Origin: Blattamonas nauphoetae
Taxonomy: Eukaryota; Preaxostyla; Oxymonadida
Assembly: GCA_033064195.1 (NCBI GenBank)
Contig: JARBJD010000050.1
Coordinates: 124,001-188,000, forward strand
DNA: 64,000 bases
Direction: 5' to 3'
Positions 22,150 to 32,311 of this stretch are shown here, in pieces; the stretch's first letter is position 1; each line of letters opens with the position of its first letter. The notes below the pieces were generated by a model that was not told where the DNA came from, made no database searches, and saw nothing but the letters and a program-made list of their open reading frames with translations. A program made the position numbers and the translations under genes.

Positions 22150-22554
22150 TTACGACATCTTTCGAGTAAGTCGGTGAATTGTGTGTGGCAACTTGGGATT
22201 GTGGCAAAGACAGGCATATGACGATCGAAATCCATTGTTCGTTGATGATAAGAACATCTTAGGAGGAGTTGGGTGAGGGCAACCAAAAAAACAGGATTGC
22301 ACTTCATCCATGATTGGAGAGAGTTTCACACACAAATCGCAAAGATCCTTCTCCGAAGGGACGAGAACTTGCCTCAAGATCGTCTCGTGAACAGCTTGCC
22401 CATCGCGATCTTCAATTCCGAGTTGTTCCAGAGAACGTGGCGTTTGGAGCCAGAGGGAACAGGTGATGATGCGAAGTGGACATGTGTGGATATCAATTGC
22501 TTCTGTCAGAGAGAGAGAGACTGTGGGTTGAGAGAGGAGACGACGCTGTGGCAC
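22150..22554 (-). pseudogene. Family B fragment, copy 2
   Basis: Contains only the middle of a family B gene: SLSLTEAIDIHTC, EQLGIEDRDGQAVHETILRQVLVPSEKDL and, in another frame, RHMPVFATIPSC. It is cut at its 5' side, where it joins spacer DNA (CTGTGGCACAATCA at 22548), and lacks the C-terminal third. It is a relic. Confidence 0.75.
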
Positions 22555-23179
22555 AATCAGAAATCAAATAGCTCACATAAACAGTGTTAGTTGTCCAAAT
22601 GAAGTCACAATCAGGTCGAAAGAATCACTGGCTGACTGTTTCTATTCCAGTTCTGGAAGGTTCATGCCCAGCAGGTTGTTCCATATGATCGAGGAAGCAA
22701 CGACCAATCCTCCGAAGTTTAATTGTTTGTCATTTCGCAGCTTTTCTTCATTTGTATCTTCGATGCCCTCCATTCTTAATATTCGATGCACTTTCTTCCA
22801 CATCTGTCGCGCATTGTCACTTTGTGTGTTCCGTTTCAGTTGGAAATCAAACATATAAAATTGAAAATTCCAGATTGAACGATCATTTTCGAAGAATGCG
22901 AGACAACTTGGAATCGTGAGAAAGACAGGCATATGAAGAACACAATCCATTGTCTGTTGATGATAAGAACATATTCGGAGGAGTCTGGCCAGGATTTCCA
23001 GAAAAAATTTGGAGAGAATGTCATTTTGGATCGAAAAGCGGTTCACACACAAATGCCTGATATACGACTCCAAAGGTGTGATAACTTGCTGGAAAACCGT
23101 CTCATGAACAGCTTGATGTTCATCACCATCTTGATTTCCGAGTACTGCGAGACTTTCGGGAATGGTGAGCCAGAGAGTA

Positions 23180-23216
23180 CTGAGGTTACACCATTCATGG
23201 AATTTGGAACTTTTCC
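23180..23216 (+). repeat. Pogo-like element terminal inverted repeat, left
   Basis: 37 bp, complementary to 24776-24811 apart from one extra T in a T-run. Confidence 0.93.
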
Positions 23217-23385
23217 GGCATACCACTTCACCCCATGATAATTGTTTTGCTTGAACATCTTTTCCGGAAACGACGATATCTTTATCCTGATCTTTGTAGA
23301 GATTCAACATAGAGAGATGTTATGGGAAAACTAGTGAGAAGTGAAGAAAATGGAGTATTAAACCAACAATAAAGGAGAAAAAGAC

Positions 23386-24726
23386 TTAATTTTGAGTGAA
23401 TGATTGCACAGTTTCATCGCTATTGTCGGCTCTGACTGTTTTCAAGATGAGTTCAATGTGTTCATCGTCCAAGACAGCGACTGGTCCCTCAGGTTCGTAC
23501 TCAATTCCAATCCCACTCATGAGGAAAGCAGATTGAATGTTGTGGAGGGTAGTTGCAGTTTGATATCCTGAAAACACTTGTTGGATTGTGACTGGAAGTG
23601 GAACTGGCCCGGTCGACAGTTTGATTCGGGTTACTGTCTTCTTCACAATTCCGAAGGTTAAACGGTCCAGACTCTGAAGCAGATGAGTCGTATTGGGAGG
23701 TAGATGAAAGACAGATATTCCATGATCGGAACACATCCCTCTTGATTCTGTCGAGAGATGGAAGGCTACGTTGTCAAGGATGAGGACTGCCTTAGCGTGT
23801 GGTTTCTTTATCTCCTTTCTGATTGCCTTCACGTAGGGAATGAGCACGTATTCAAGCCATCTTTGGTAAACCTCACAGTTGAATCCTCCTTTTGGTGAAG
23901 AATCCAACATGATTTCGCGCTCCAGGTCCAGTCCGTACTGTCGTGATTGGTCTTCACTGAGTGGCTGTTTCAGTGATACATACATGGGTAATCGGCGGCC
24001 AGAGAGGGAGATGGCGCCCATGATGGAAAATTTGATCTCCTTTTCATCTGTCGGATAATTAAGTGGAATTCTTCTGAGCCTCTGTGATCCTATAAGACGT
24101 TGAGGTCTGTTATCCTTTCTCTGTTGATACCCCATTTCGTCACAGTTCACTAGTAGCAAGGGATGCACATTTTCAATTTCGACTTTGAGACGTGCAAAGT
24201 GTGTCATGATTGTTTCGATTTCGACTTTCATTTTCGATGAATCCCTTTCGTTGATGGTGTGGAAGCAGATTCTGTCTTTGTGTCGATTGACGAATTCATA
24301 CGGCCAAGATACTGAAAGTGTTGTTTTTCCGGATGCCCGCAAGACCCATCGAACCAGATCGCTAGTGGTCCACAGTTTGAGTTCTTCACTGTCCTTCTCA
24401 ATCTCGTCCAGCAGCTGCCCAACCTGTGCCCTTGAAAGAACAGCATTTGTGACGTGTTCTTGTTTTTCATGGTATGGACCATGGATTGCCTTGCTAGCCA
24501 CGTTGGGAGAGCAGCCAACGATTTGTGCCAACGATTGTCTGGAAAGGGTTGGAAACGATTGTGCTTGCTGAAATGCGATGAGCTGTCGGCATCCGTCTGC
24601 AAACGATGTCCAAGAAAAAAGTTGGATGCTGAGTCCTGCCTCGAACGCCGCGAATTGCGGCCAGCCGTTCTCGCGAAGGACTCTCTCAATGTCAGCAAGT
24701 GAGAGGGTGGTGCGGTGAGCTGTCAT
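23386..24726 (-). CDS. Pogo/CENP-B-type transposase
   Basis: 446 residues, intact, stop TAA. The N-terminal part has a helix-turn-helix-like stretch (LSRQSLAQIVGCSPNVASKA, about residues 61-80) that should bind the terminal repeats. The DDE-superfamily core is complete: Asp196 in LLVNCDEMGYQ, Asp318 in VLILDNVAFH and Asp354 in LPPNTTHLLQSLDRLTFG, a DD35D spacing typical of pogo-like enzymes. It catalyses cut-and-paste excision and insertion at TA. The C-terminus is acidic. The ATG lies 85 bp inside the element end. Confidence 0.93.
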   Translation of the reverse strand: MTAHRTTLSLADIERVLRENGWPQFAAFEAGLSIQLFSWTSFADGCRQLIAFQQAQSFPTLSRQSLAQIVGCSPNVASKAIHGPYHEKQEHVTNAVLSRAQVGQLLDEIEKDSEELKLWTTSDLVRWVLRASGKTTLSVSWPYEFVNRHKDRICFHTINERDSSKMKVEIETIMTHFARLKVEIENVHPLLLVNCDEMGYQQRKDNRPQRLIGSQRLRRIPLNYPTDEKEIKFSIMGAISLSGRRLPMYVSLKQPLSEDQSRQYGLDLEREIMLDSSPKGGFNCEVYQRWLEYVLIPYVKAIRKEIKKPHAKAVLILDNVAFHLSTESRGMCSDHGISVFHLPPNTTHLLQSLDRLTFGIVKKTVTRIKLSTGPVPLPVTIQQVFSGYQTATTLHNIQSAFLMSGIGIEYEPEGPVAVLDDEHIELILKTVRADNSDETVQSFTQN

Positions 24727-24775
24727 CTTTCCTTGCTCGAAAAAAGTTTCGTATTTATGGTTCGTAAGATTTGCA

Positions 24776-24811
24776 GGAAAGTTCCAAATTCCATGAATGG
24801 TGTAACCTCAG
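24776..24811 (-). repeat. Pogo-like element terminal inverted repeat, right
   Basis: 36 bp, partner of 23180-23216. Confidence 0.93.
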
Positions 24812-25349
24812 TAAGGGTGATGGTTTTCATGACGTTGATGTGGATATCGACTGCTTCACCAAAGGAAAGAAACTGTGGACGGAGAGTGATGACGAGTTCA
24901 GGGATCAGATCAGCTTTCACGAGGAGAAGAAGGTTTTTGGATGAACAATACCACATCAGATTTTGGAGGATCTTCATTGCTGCCATGGTGATAAGTTGAC
25001 TGGCAGAAGAAATGAGCACTACAATGCACTGTACGAATTTGGTCAAAGATTCATCAGTAGACGATGCAAAGCGGCTGAGAAAACCATCTGGTGAAGTTTG
25101 AGTCTTGTGAGTCACAGATTCGAGGAATTTCATTGCTTTAACTTCCAGAGAGCTATCAAGAACAGGCTGTGACTTCAATGTGGCAACGAGCGACCGAAAG
25201 ACAACAGCAATTTTGTATTCAGAGAGACTGTTTCGTTCGTTCCAATTAAGGAACGGTGAGCAATCCTTTGACAATGGCAAGTGAGAAGAGGACAAATCAG
25301 AGCGTTTTGAATTTGAGGAGGCGTTAGTTTTCTTGATTATCGTGTTCAT

Positions 25350-26800
25350 TCTCACAGATTCTGAGGCGAATAACTTATTATGGGTCATTCCAAAAGTGAA
25401 ACAATGAAAGAGACTGAGATGAAATAAATGTCCAAAATGAACAGTAAAACTCCAAACAACGAATTTAATGTTCACCAAATCGACATATTCATCAATTCGT
25501 CATCTGTGATGGAAGGTGACGAAGAACTGGTAGACACCAGGGTCTTTGAATCGTCTGTTCTGATTCTGGCCCAGAAATGGCCCTGGACAGTGAGAAGTTG
25601 ATTGAGGTGCAGCACAAACTTAGATGAGGTAATAGAGAGACGTAGTGGTCATTTTGAGTTGTTGAAGCTCCAAGCAACACTTCGAAGCTGCCACTGCACG
25701 TCAGAGCTTCAGCCAGTTCTCCGTTCATAGACAGTGACTTCACTCCGAGTGATGATGGATTGAAATCAGTTGGCAGGGCACTGGACGAGTCGAAGGCTGA
25801 ATGACACCTTCCATCGGTGAGAAGGAAGTCATTCGTCTGGGAGTCGTCGAGACCTCCCATCTTTTCGTCACACTCCGCGTGATCCTGCGCTTCCATCTCT
25901 TTCGGAGCTGGTTCAGCATTCTTCTTCAATCGTCACCGGAGCAGAGCGATCAGAAGTGGCTGTCAACATCATCCGATCTTCCACAACTCCTCCCCAACCT
26001 CCTTTCCCACCCTTCAGCTCTCTTCCTTCCACAGTCCTCTCCAACTCCTCCTTCCTCACCTTTCGAAGAAGCATCATCATCGACTCGCGTTGTTCTCCAT
26101 TGTTCATGTTCTGTTCTTCCAACATCGTCATCGTGTCAAAACAGAAATATGAATCAGCACGTGCGATTCTGATGTTGAGTCGTGGCCTGGACGAAACCCT
26201 GCAATCCAAGTGTGGCTGGATGACGATGGGTGGATGAAAGGGTCGGCTGGTTGAACGACGGGGGCAACGATTGTGTCGGGTTCATTCAAAGCAACACGCA
26301 AGTTCATCGAAGAGACAAATCCCACAAGACAAAACAGGAGAGAGTCCACAACACTCCACGGGGCACGGGTGATGCACAACAGTTGTCATGAAGATTGGTT
26401 CGGCATCTCTGGTCGAGAGGAGAGTGAACAGGAAGTGGCTGATCTGCATCAAGAAGCATTTTCGTTCTTCCGTCTTCCCAAATCGTCCAAGATCATCGTC
26501 GACGTGGGAGCATTCTGAAATCCCATTTCATGATCAGAACGAATCATGAAGAGAGGACGATTTCGTCGAGCAATCAGGAAACAATGAGATCGCCACAAAC
26601 AGCGACGAATGGCGAGGATAGACTGGTCTGATTTGGGCGGAGTGGGAACGTGTGGCGACGAGAGAGGGAGACTGGGGGAGAAGTAAATTCGTTCGTGCAA
26701 ATGATGAGGTGATTTCAGAGTCGACAAAGACGACACACAAATAGAGTTGACCAATAGAAGGAAGAAAGAGTTCGAAAGGATCGCTGGTTCCTGTCCGAGT
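25350..26800. other. Intergenic region between B3 and B4
   Basis: Just upstream of B3 (25380-25440) lies the conserved leader seen before other B genes (GAGATGAAATAAATGTCCAAAA on the plus strand). 25970-26100 resembles 21950-22080. 26600-26740 is a diverged copy of the recurrent spacer block. A 145-residue minus-strand frame (25929-25492) is described separately. Confidence 0.45.
25492..25929 (-). CDS. Hypothetical protein fragment, uncertain
   Basis: 145 residues from an ATG at 25929, with a low-complexity acidic and Ser-rich N-terminal half (DDSQTNDFLL, DSSSALPTDF). No family recognised and no paralogue seen in the window. It may be a relic or chance frame in the family B spacer. Confidence 0.2.
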   Translation of the reverse strand: MKKNAEPAPKEMEAQDHAECDEKMGGLDDSQTNDFLLTDGRCHSAFDSSSALPTDFNPSSLGVKSLSMNGELAEALTCSGSFEVLLGASTTQNDHYVSLLPHLSLCCTSINFSLSRAISGPESEQTIQRPWCLPVLRHLPSQMTN

Positions 26801-27829
26801 CTACCAACGTTTCCGAATGTTCATGCCCTGCAGCTTGTTCCATTCAATCGAATTCTCAACAATCCATCCTCCTTCGATTCCGTCTTTATCGTTTCGCAGC
26901 CTTTGTTCAGTCACATCTTCGACGCCCTCCATTCTCAACATTCGATGCATTGTCTTCCACATCTCTCGCGTTTCTTCCCTTGTTTCGTTCCATCCACGAT
27001 GGGGATCGTTCAGTTCATCCAGAAAACACCAGATTGAGTCTTCATCTTCGAAGAATGCGAGACAACTAGGGATCGTGAGAACGACTGGCACATTCACGAC
27101 GAAATCCATTGTTGGTTGGTGGTATTGAGATATTTCGAGGACTCGGGCGAGAAGTTTCATAAACTCCTTGGATTGGTCTCCATCAACAATCGAATAGCGG
27201 TTGACGCACAAACGGCAAAGATAGTGCTCGGAAGGTGCCAGAACTTGCTTCAAAACTGTCTCCTGAACAGCTTGTTGTTCATTCCGATCTTCAATTCCGA
27301 GTTTCCTGAAGCGACTTGGCCTTGAGAGCCAAACTGTCGATCTGATGATTTCGATGAGGTTGTTGTGGATATCTTGTGCTTTGACGAATGAAAGAGAAAG
27401 TGGATGGAGAGTATTGATGATTTGAGGGATCAGATCAGCTTTGATGAAGGCAAGCCGGATTGGAGGTGAACAATAATAGACGAGAGTTTCGACTATCTTC
27501 ATAGCTGCTGCGGTGATGACCCGATTGGGTGTTGAAACGAGAACCACAACGTGAGGGATGAAGTCTGTCACAGACAAATCGAAGAATAATGCATGGGGGT
27601 TGAGAAACTTCACGGCTTTCGCCTGCAAACAGACATCCAAAGCAGGCTGGGCCTTCACTGTGGCAACGAGAGACTGAAAGACAAGTGTCCATTCCGCATT
27701 AGATTGAAGTCGATTTTCATCCCAATTCAGGAACGGTGAGCAATCCATTGGAAGTGGCAAATGAGGAGAGGACACATCAGAGCGTGCTGTGCTTGATGAT
27801 GTGTCGGTTGCATTGATGAGCGTGTTCAT
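26801..27829 (-). CDS. Family B helical-repeat protein, copy 4
   Basis: 342 residues, intact, read from the ATG that aligns with the other copies (MNTLINATDTSSS); an in-frame ATG 11 codons upstream is not conserved. It has the family order: Ser-rich start, CSPFLNW, VFQSLVATVKAQPALD, a Leu/Val helix array, EQQAVQETVLKQVLAPSEHYLCRLCVNRYSI, VPVVLTIPSCLAFFEDEDSI, and the C-terminal WKTMHRMLRMEGVEDVTEQ. It is slightly shorter than the standard 357 because of small in-frame gaps. No membrane segment or catalytic motif. The function is unknown. Confidence 0.8.
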   Translation of the reverse strand: MNTLINATDTSSSTARSDVSSPHLPLPMDCSPFLNWDENRLQSNAEWTLVFQSLVATVKAQPALDVCLQAKAVKFLNPHALFFDLSVTDFIPHVVVLVSTPNRVITAAAMKIVETLVYYCSPPIRLAFIKADLIPQIINTLHPLSLSFVKAQDIHNNLIEIIRSTVWLSRPSRFRKLGIEDRNEQQAVQETVLKQVLAPSEHYLCRLCVNRYSIVDGDQSKEFMKLLARVLEISQYHQPTMDFVVNVPVVLTIPSCLAFFEDEDSIWCFLDELNDPHRGWNETREETREMWKTMHRMLRMEGVEDVTEQRLRNDKDGIEGGWIVENSIEWNKLQGMNIRKRW

Positions 27830-29264
27830 TGTTTTACGAATCTTGTAGAGATGACTTGACATGGTCAGCCCACAACCGTGTCTTCTGCATCAAGCAGAAC
27901 GAGATGTGGACAACAATCCAACACACACAGAGAATGCAGAGAATGCGACGGCAGAAACCAGTCATCGCCTGCCGAGGACGAGGGTGAAGAGGTGAAACTG
28001 ACGATTTTGGGAGTGCTGATTGTGAACGAGTTTCGATGTGACTGAGGCACCGAGTATTCAGAGAGGCCATCATTCTGCGATCAGAGCAGCGTTGATGTGA
28101 CAATCTAACATTTTGGGGAACAATGATCATCGACGTGTCAGCACGTCCATAGTTCATTCAACTGTTCTCTCATTCTCAATCCCTCCTCATTCCCTCTGTT
28201 CTGAGAAGAGCAATCTGGCAAAATGTCGTCATTGACAGTTGAGAGTCATTTTTAGGGTTTGTCAGTGTCTCCGAAAGAGCAGTGCCCTCGTTCCTTCATC
28301 CACACACACGGAGAGGAAGGAAGAGTGGAAGCGACGAACACAGGCAGAGATGGTGGCGACTGGAAGAGGACACCAACGCTCCCTCGCTTCAGTTCCTCCT
28401 TCTGCTTCTCGTTTCGAGAGGGAGAGAGATCAGCCATTGGGTGGTGTGCATGAACAACCATTTCGAATCTTTCGCTTTTCCGAAGTGTCGACGACGATCG
28501 ACGATGTGGATCGATTCCGAAATGGCATCGCATCGGCGTCCACAACAGAAGACGATCCTGTGGCACAATCACAAATCAAAGATCTCACACAAACCGCTGC
28601 CAATCGTCAGCATCGACAGCTTCCATTTCCGAGCAGTTGGAGCAGTGCGAGAGTGTGAATGTGGCTGCGAAGGAGAAGGAGAGTTTGGTGACAATCGAGG
28701 GAGGGAGAGTGGCGAGAGAGAATCCGAATCGTTCCGGCGAACGAAATCACGATGTGATGCCAGACCCGACAAAGATCACACACAAACAGTGTTTGTTGTC
28801 CGAAAGAAGACAGAAACTAGACGAATCTGTCGGAACAGTTGGCAGACGAAGCTGTTCGATTGGTACATGTGGATGGCCAAAGCGACGGGTGTGTGGTGGA
28901 TGTGGGAAAATGGGATGAAAAGGGAGAAGAGGTGCGCGAGGTACTCCCACAAATCACAAATCGCCTGTTCCTCATCAGTTCGGTCCAGGTCCAGAGAGTC
29001 CAGTCCAGACCGAGTTGACAGCAGCAGAGAATTTCGATTGTGTTCGAAGCGTCTGAGTGCACATGCAGCTGCGAGCAAGAGAGAGGAAAGATCTTGTTCG
29101 AGATGCACGGGATGTCTTGAGTGTCTGGCAAGAAGAGACGCTGTCCATTGAGGGTGATGATGCGGAGAGTGATCACGCCAGTTTCACCCAGTTTCAATTC
29201 AACATGTTCAGAACAGTGTTGGGTGATGTGTTTGAGTGAGAGCATTGTTGTGCTGGTCACAATT
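27830..29264. other. Spacer between B4 and the USP-like relic
   Basis: 28380-28800 carries the recurrent spacer blocks, including the GATTCCGAAATGGCATCG block at 28490-28760. 28800-29260 matches no other spacer; both strands have open frames (for example LRARERKDLVRDARDVL on plus, HCSEHVELKLGETGVITLRII on minus) but I cannot choose between them. 27840-28150 lacks the leader conserved before most other B genes. Confidence 0.45.
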
Positions 29265-29815
29265 AGCTTGGGTTCACGAACTCAGCACCCCAACTGACGC
29301 GATCGAGTCTGTCCACCATCCATCAGCCAACGATCCAATGTCGCAGAGAAGACAGTCAGCCGAACAGTCATTCCTCGCATCGCTGAGACACAACCATCTT
29401 CCCATCGACACTTTCTGGATGATTTGACAATGTTGGGGTTTGGAGCTCTCTCCGCAATGGAGGATCACAGCAGTGAGGAGGAAGTTGTGCTTCACATCTC
29501 CAGTCGAGAGTGAGAGAGGGTGCATGCCGTATGGGAATTCGATGTGTTCATCAGTCTTAATCAAAGAATTTGTCTTCTCGGTACGAGTGAGATCGATGAA
29601 GAAGTTGTGTGGGAGGGCAGAGGGGAGTGGGAGGGTGTGGGGGAGACGGAGCAGTGATCAAGAAAGAACATGGTTTGGGAGACTACATCTTCCGATCCTT
29701 CCCAATCGTCTTCCAAAGTGTAAGGTGACGAGCGAGGGAGATCCAGAATGAATGTGTGGATGTCGACTGTTTCTGATAGAGAGAGAGATTGCAGATGGAG
29801 AGAAGAGACGATCCT
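29265..29815 (-). pseudogene. Composite relic: family B fragment joined to USP-like fragment
   Basis: Reading on minus, 29815-29690 is a worn family B piece (LQSLSLSETVDIHT). It runs into a copy of the 5' part of the USP-like gene at 58015 (SLIKTDEHIEFPYGMHPLSL, IIQKVSMGRWLCLSD) and stops matching near 29390. The same B-to-USP join, with the same LEDDWEGSEDVV stretch, occurs at 58110-57930, so the two regions are copies of one earlier rearrangement. Non-functional. Confidence 0.7.
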
Positions 29816-30010
29816 GTGGCACAATCACAAATCAAAGATCTCACACAAACTCCAACCAATCGTCAGAATCGACAGCTTTCATTTCCGAGCAGTTGGGGCA
29901 GTGCGGGAGTGACAACGATGGAGAGGGAGAGTGTGGCGACCATCGAGGGAGGGAGGCAGACTGGCGAGAGAGAATCCGAATCGTTCTGGCAAACGAAACC
30001 ATGAGGTGAT
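29805..30010. repeat. Recurrent spacer block
   Basis: Copy of the CCTGTGGCACAATCACAAATC block that separates B genes (also 16490-16690, 28550-28760, 32020-32225, 34305-34505, 37315-37515, 58480-58630, 60640-60840, 62850-63047). Confidence 0.75.
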
Positions 30011-30101
30011 GCCAGAGTCGACAAAAATGACACGCAAACAGTGGTTGTTGTCAAACAGAAGCCAGAAACTGTTCGAGATGTCTGCTGCTCCCTGTCTGTT
30101 T

Positions 30102-31175
30102 CTACCAAGGCTCTGGAAGGTTCATGCTTTGCAGCTTGTTCCATTCGATCGAGGAAGCAACAATCAAGTTTCCGAAGTCTGTCTTTCGGTCATTTCGCTG
30201 CTTTTCTTCAATCACATCTTCGATGCCCTCCATTCTCAACATTCGATGCACTGTCTTCCCTATCTGTCGCTCATTGTCACTTGTTGTGTTCCAGTTCCAC
30301 TGGAAATTGATCATCTCAAACAGATAAAAGTAGATTGAGTTCTCTTTTTCGAAGAATGTGAGACAACTTGGGATCGTGAGAAAGACTGGCATATTCAAAA
30401 CAACTGCCAATGCCGGTTGATGGCAAGTTGATATTTGGAGGAGGCGAGCAAGAAGAATCATGAATTCTTTAGACATGTCACCATCGACGATCGAGAAGCG
30501 ATTCACGCACAAATGGGATATATACTTCTCCGAAGGGGACAGAACTTGCTTGAAAACCGTCTCATAAATAGCTTGTTGCTCATCGTCATCTTCAATTCCG
30601 AGTTGGGAGAGATAATATGGAGTTGTGAGCCTGACAGGATGGGCGATGCTCGACAGGAGATAAGTGTGGGTATGGACTGCTTCAGGAGACGACAAAGACT
30701 GGGGATTGAGATTGATGACGAGTTCAGGGATCAGACCAGCTTTGACAAGGGCAAGGAGTTTTTTTGGAGAACTTTTGAAGAACAGACTTTTGAGGGTCTT
30801 CATTGCTGCCATGGTGATAACCTCACTGGCCGAAGAAATGAGCACCATAATGCACTGTACGAAGTCGGTCAAAGATTCATCTGTGGACGATGCAAGGCGG
30901 CTGAGAAAAGCATTAGCTGATTCTGGACCATGTGGATCTATATATTGAAGAAATTTTACTGCTTGAATTTCCACTGAGACATCAACTGCAGGCTGTGACT
31001 TCACAGCGGCAACCAGAGATCGAAAGACAATGGCCTTTTCGTGTTCAGACACAAGTTCATCTCCTCTCCAATTCAGGATCGGCAAACAATCATTTGTAAA
31101 AGGCAACTGAGGGATAGACAAATCAGAAGACTTTAGACTTGAGGAGGTGTCTATTTTTGGCATTATCGAGCTCAT
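30102..31175 (-). CDS. Family B helical-repeat protein, copy 5 (357 aa)
   Basis: 357 residues from MSSIMPKIDTSS to MNLPEPW, stop TAG. The frame is open 81 codons further upstream (ATG at 31418), but the internal ATG is chosen because it gives the same length and start as four other copies, and the upstream frame is not kept in B1 or B6. Conserved blocks: VFRSLVAAVKSQPAVD, FVQCIMVLISSASEVITMAAMK, LVKAGLIPELVINL, VFKQVLSPSEKYISHLCVNRFSIVDGD split over the centre, MPVFLTIPSCLTFFEKE, and HRMLRMEGIEDVIEE. About 1.6 kb including this gene is nearly identical to 58723-60240. Confidence 0.82.
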   Translation of the reverse strand: MSSIMPKIDTSSSLKSSDLSIPQLPFTNDCLPILNWRGDELVSEHEKAIVFRSLVAAVKSQPAVDVSVEIQAVKFLQYIDPHGPESANAFLSRLASSTDESLTDFVQCIMVLISSASEVITMAAMKTLKSLFFKSSPKKLLALVKAGLIPELVINLNPQSLSSPEAVHTHTYLLSSIAHPVRLTTPYYLSQLGIEDDDEQQAIYETVFKQVLSPSEKYISHLCVNRFSIVDGDMSKEFMILLARLLQISTCHQPALAVVLNMPVFLTIPSCLTFFEKENSIYFYLFEMINFQWNWNTTSDNERQIGKTVHRMLRMEGIEDVIEEKQRNDRKTDFGNLIVASSIEWNKLQSMNLPEPW

Positions 31176-32311
31176 TCTGACAGATTCAGAAACAAAACGT
31201 TCGTTATGGGTCAGAACAATCTGTGAAAGAAAGAGATTGAGATGAAATAAATGTCCAAAAGGAAGAACGAAAAGCAGCCAACTAATATTGACACCATCCA
31301 TGAATGAAGACGAAGCCAGAGAACGTGATAAACCGAAAGATGACAATAGTCCATCAAAGAACAACGAATGAACAAGAGAGGCAATGCAGGAAAACAGACG
31401 AAGAGGGCAATGTGTCACAGATCGCGATCCCGCAGTGTTGTGTCATCGTTGTCAATCGTTTGCGTCCACAACTCGGTACCAGTGTGACGGAGTGGGTGAC
31501 TTGCAATTCTCATTCGAAGACGAAGGGATGGCTGACAGTCAGCGTTCGCATGTTCTCGTCCCGTCTGCTCCGTTACGTGAAGGTTTCTGTCCAGTTTGTG
31601 AAGACGAGAGGATGGGCGAGGTTGAGTGGATGGAGAAACTGCCATCGACTCTACATCCAGTGAGCATCCCACAATCACCGTTGGGAACAGTGTCAACACG
31701 AATCCCCATCACCCAAGCAAATAGAATCGAGACCAGTTGAGGGAGCAGGGCTGCTTCGATCAGTGTGAGGAAGAGCGGGCGCGCACAGAGATCGTTCGGA
31801 GGACGGAGCGATGCATGTCCAGCTTCGATTCCATCGCATCGCTTTCCCCGCTTCAGTTCCTCCTTCTGCTTCTCGTTTCGAGAGGGAGAGAGATCATCCA
31901 TTGGGTGGTGTGCACGAACAACCATTTTGATTCTTTCGCTTTTCCGAAGTGTCGACGACGATCGACGATGTGGATCCATTCCGAAATGGCATCGCATCGG
32001 CGTCCACAACAGAAGACGATCCTGTGGCACAATCACAAATCAAAGATCTCACACAAACCGCTCCCAATCGTCAGCATCGACAGCTTCCATTTCCGAGCAG
32101 TTGGGCAGTGCGAGAGTGTGAATGTGGCAGCGAAGGAGAAGGAGAGTGTGGCGACCATCGAGGGAGGGAGAGTGGCGAGAGAGAATCCGAATCGTTCCGG
32201 CAAATTAAACAACGATGTGATTTCAGAGCCGATAACGATCATCCAAACAGTGTTTGTGGTCCAAATGAAGTCACAAACAGGTCGAAATCGTTCGCTGGTT
32301 CCTGTCTGTTT
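31176..32311. other. Spacer between B5 and B6
   Basis: Begins (gene-ward) with the leader ATAAATGTCCAAAA near 31245. It then has a block with plus-strand codons CHRCQSF and EDEGMADSQRSHVLVP (31440-31610) and the recurrent spacer blocks up to 32225. Frames on both strands are open over hundreds of bases; none can be called a gene with confidence. Confidence 0.5.

Larger units (their letters stand above)
23180..24811 (-). mobile_element. Pogo/Tigger-like DNA transposon, 1632 bp, apparently autonomous
   Basis: The terminal inverted repeats are 37 and 36 bp and start CTGAGGTTACACCATTCATG; they differ by one T. The element is flanked by TA on each side (23178-23179, 24812-24813), the duplication typical of the Tc1/mariner/pogo superfamily. 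One intact transposase gene fills most of it, read in the same direction as the host family B gene. Ends, gene and target duplication are all intact, so it looks young. Confidence 0.95.
22642..25349 (-). pseudogene. Family B protein, copy 3, split by a pogo-like transposon
   Basis: The 5' part 25349-24812 (from MNTIIKKTNASS to MKTITLT) and the 3' part 23177-22642 (LWLTIPESLAVLG to NLLGMNLPELE) flank a transposon. Counting one copy of the TA target, the two parts sum to 1074 bp, exactly 357 codons plus stop like intact copies, and the frame is continuous. The gene was therefore whole when the element landed. It holds the usual family B segments (AVVFRSLVATLKSQP, LVKADLIPELVITL, HMPVFLTIPSCLAFFE, RMEGIEDTNEEKL). 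Confidence 0.85.
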
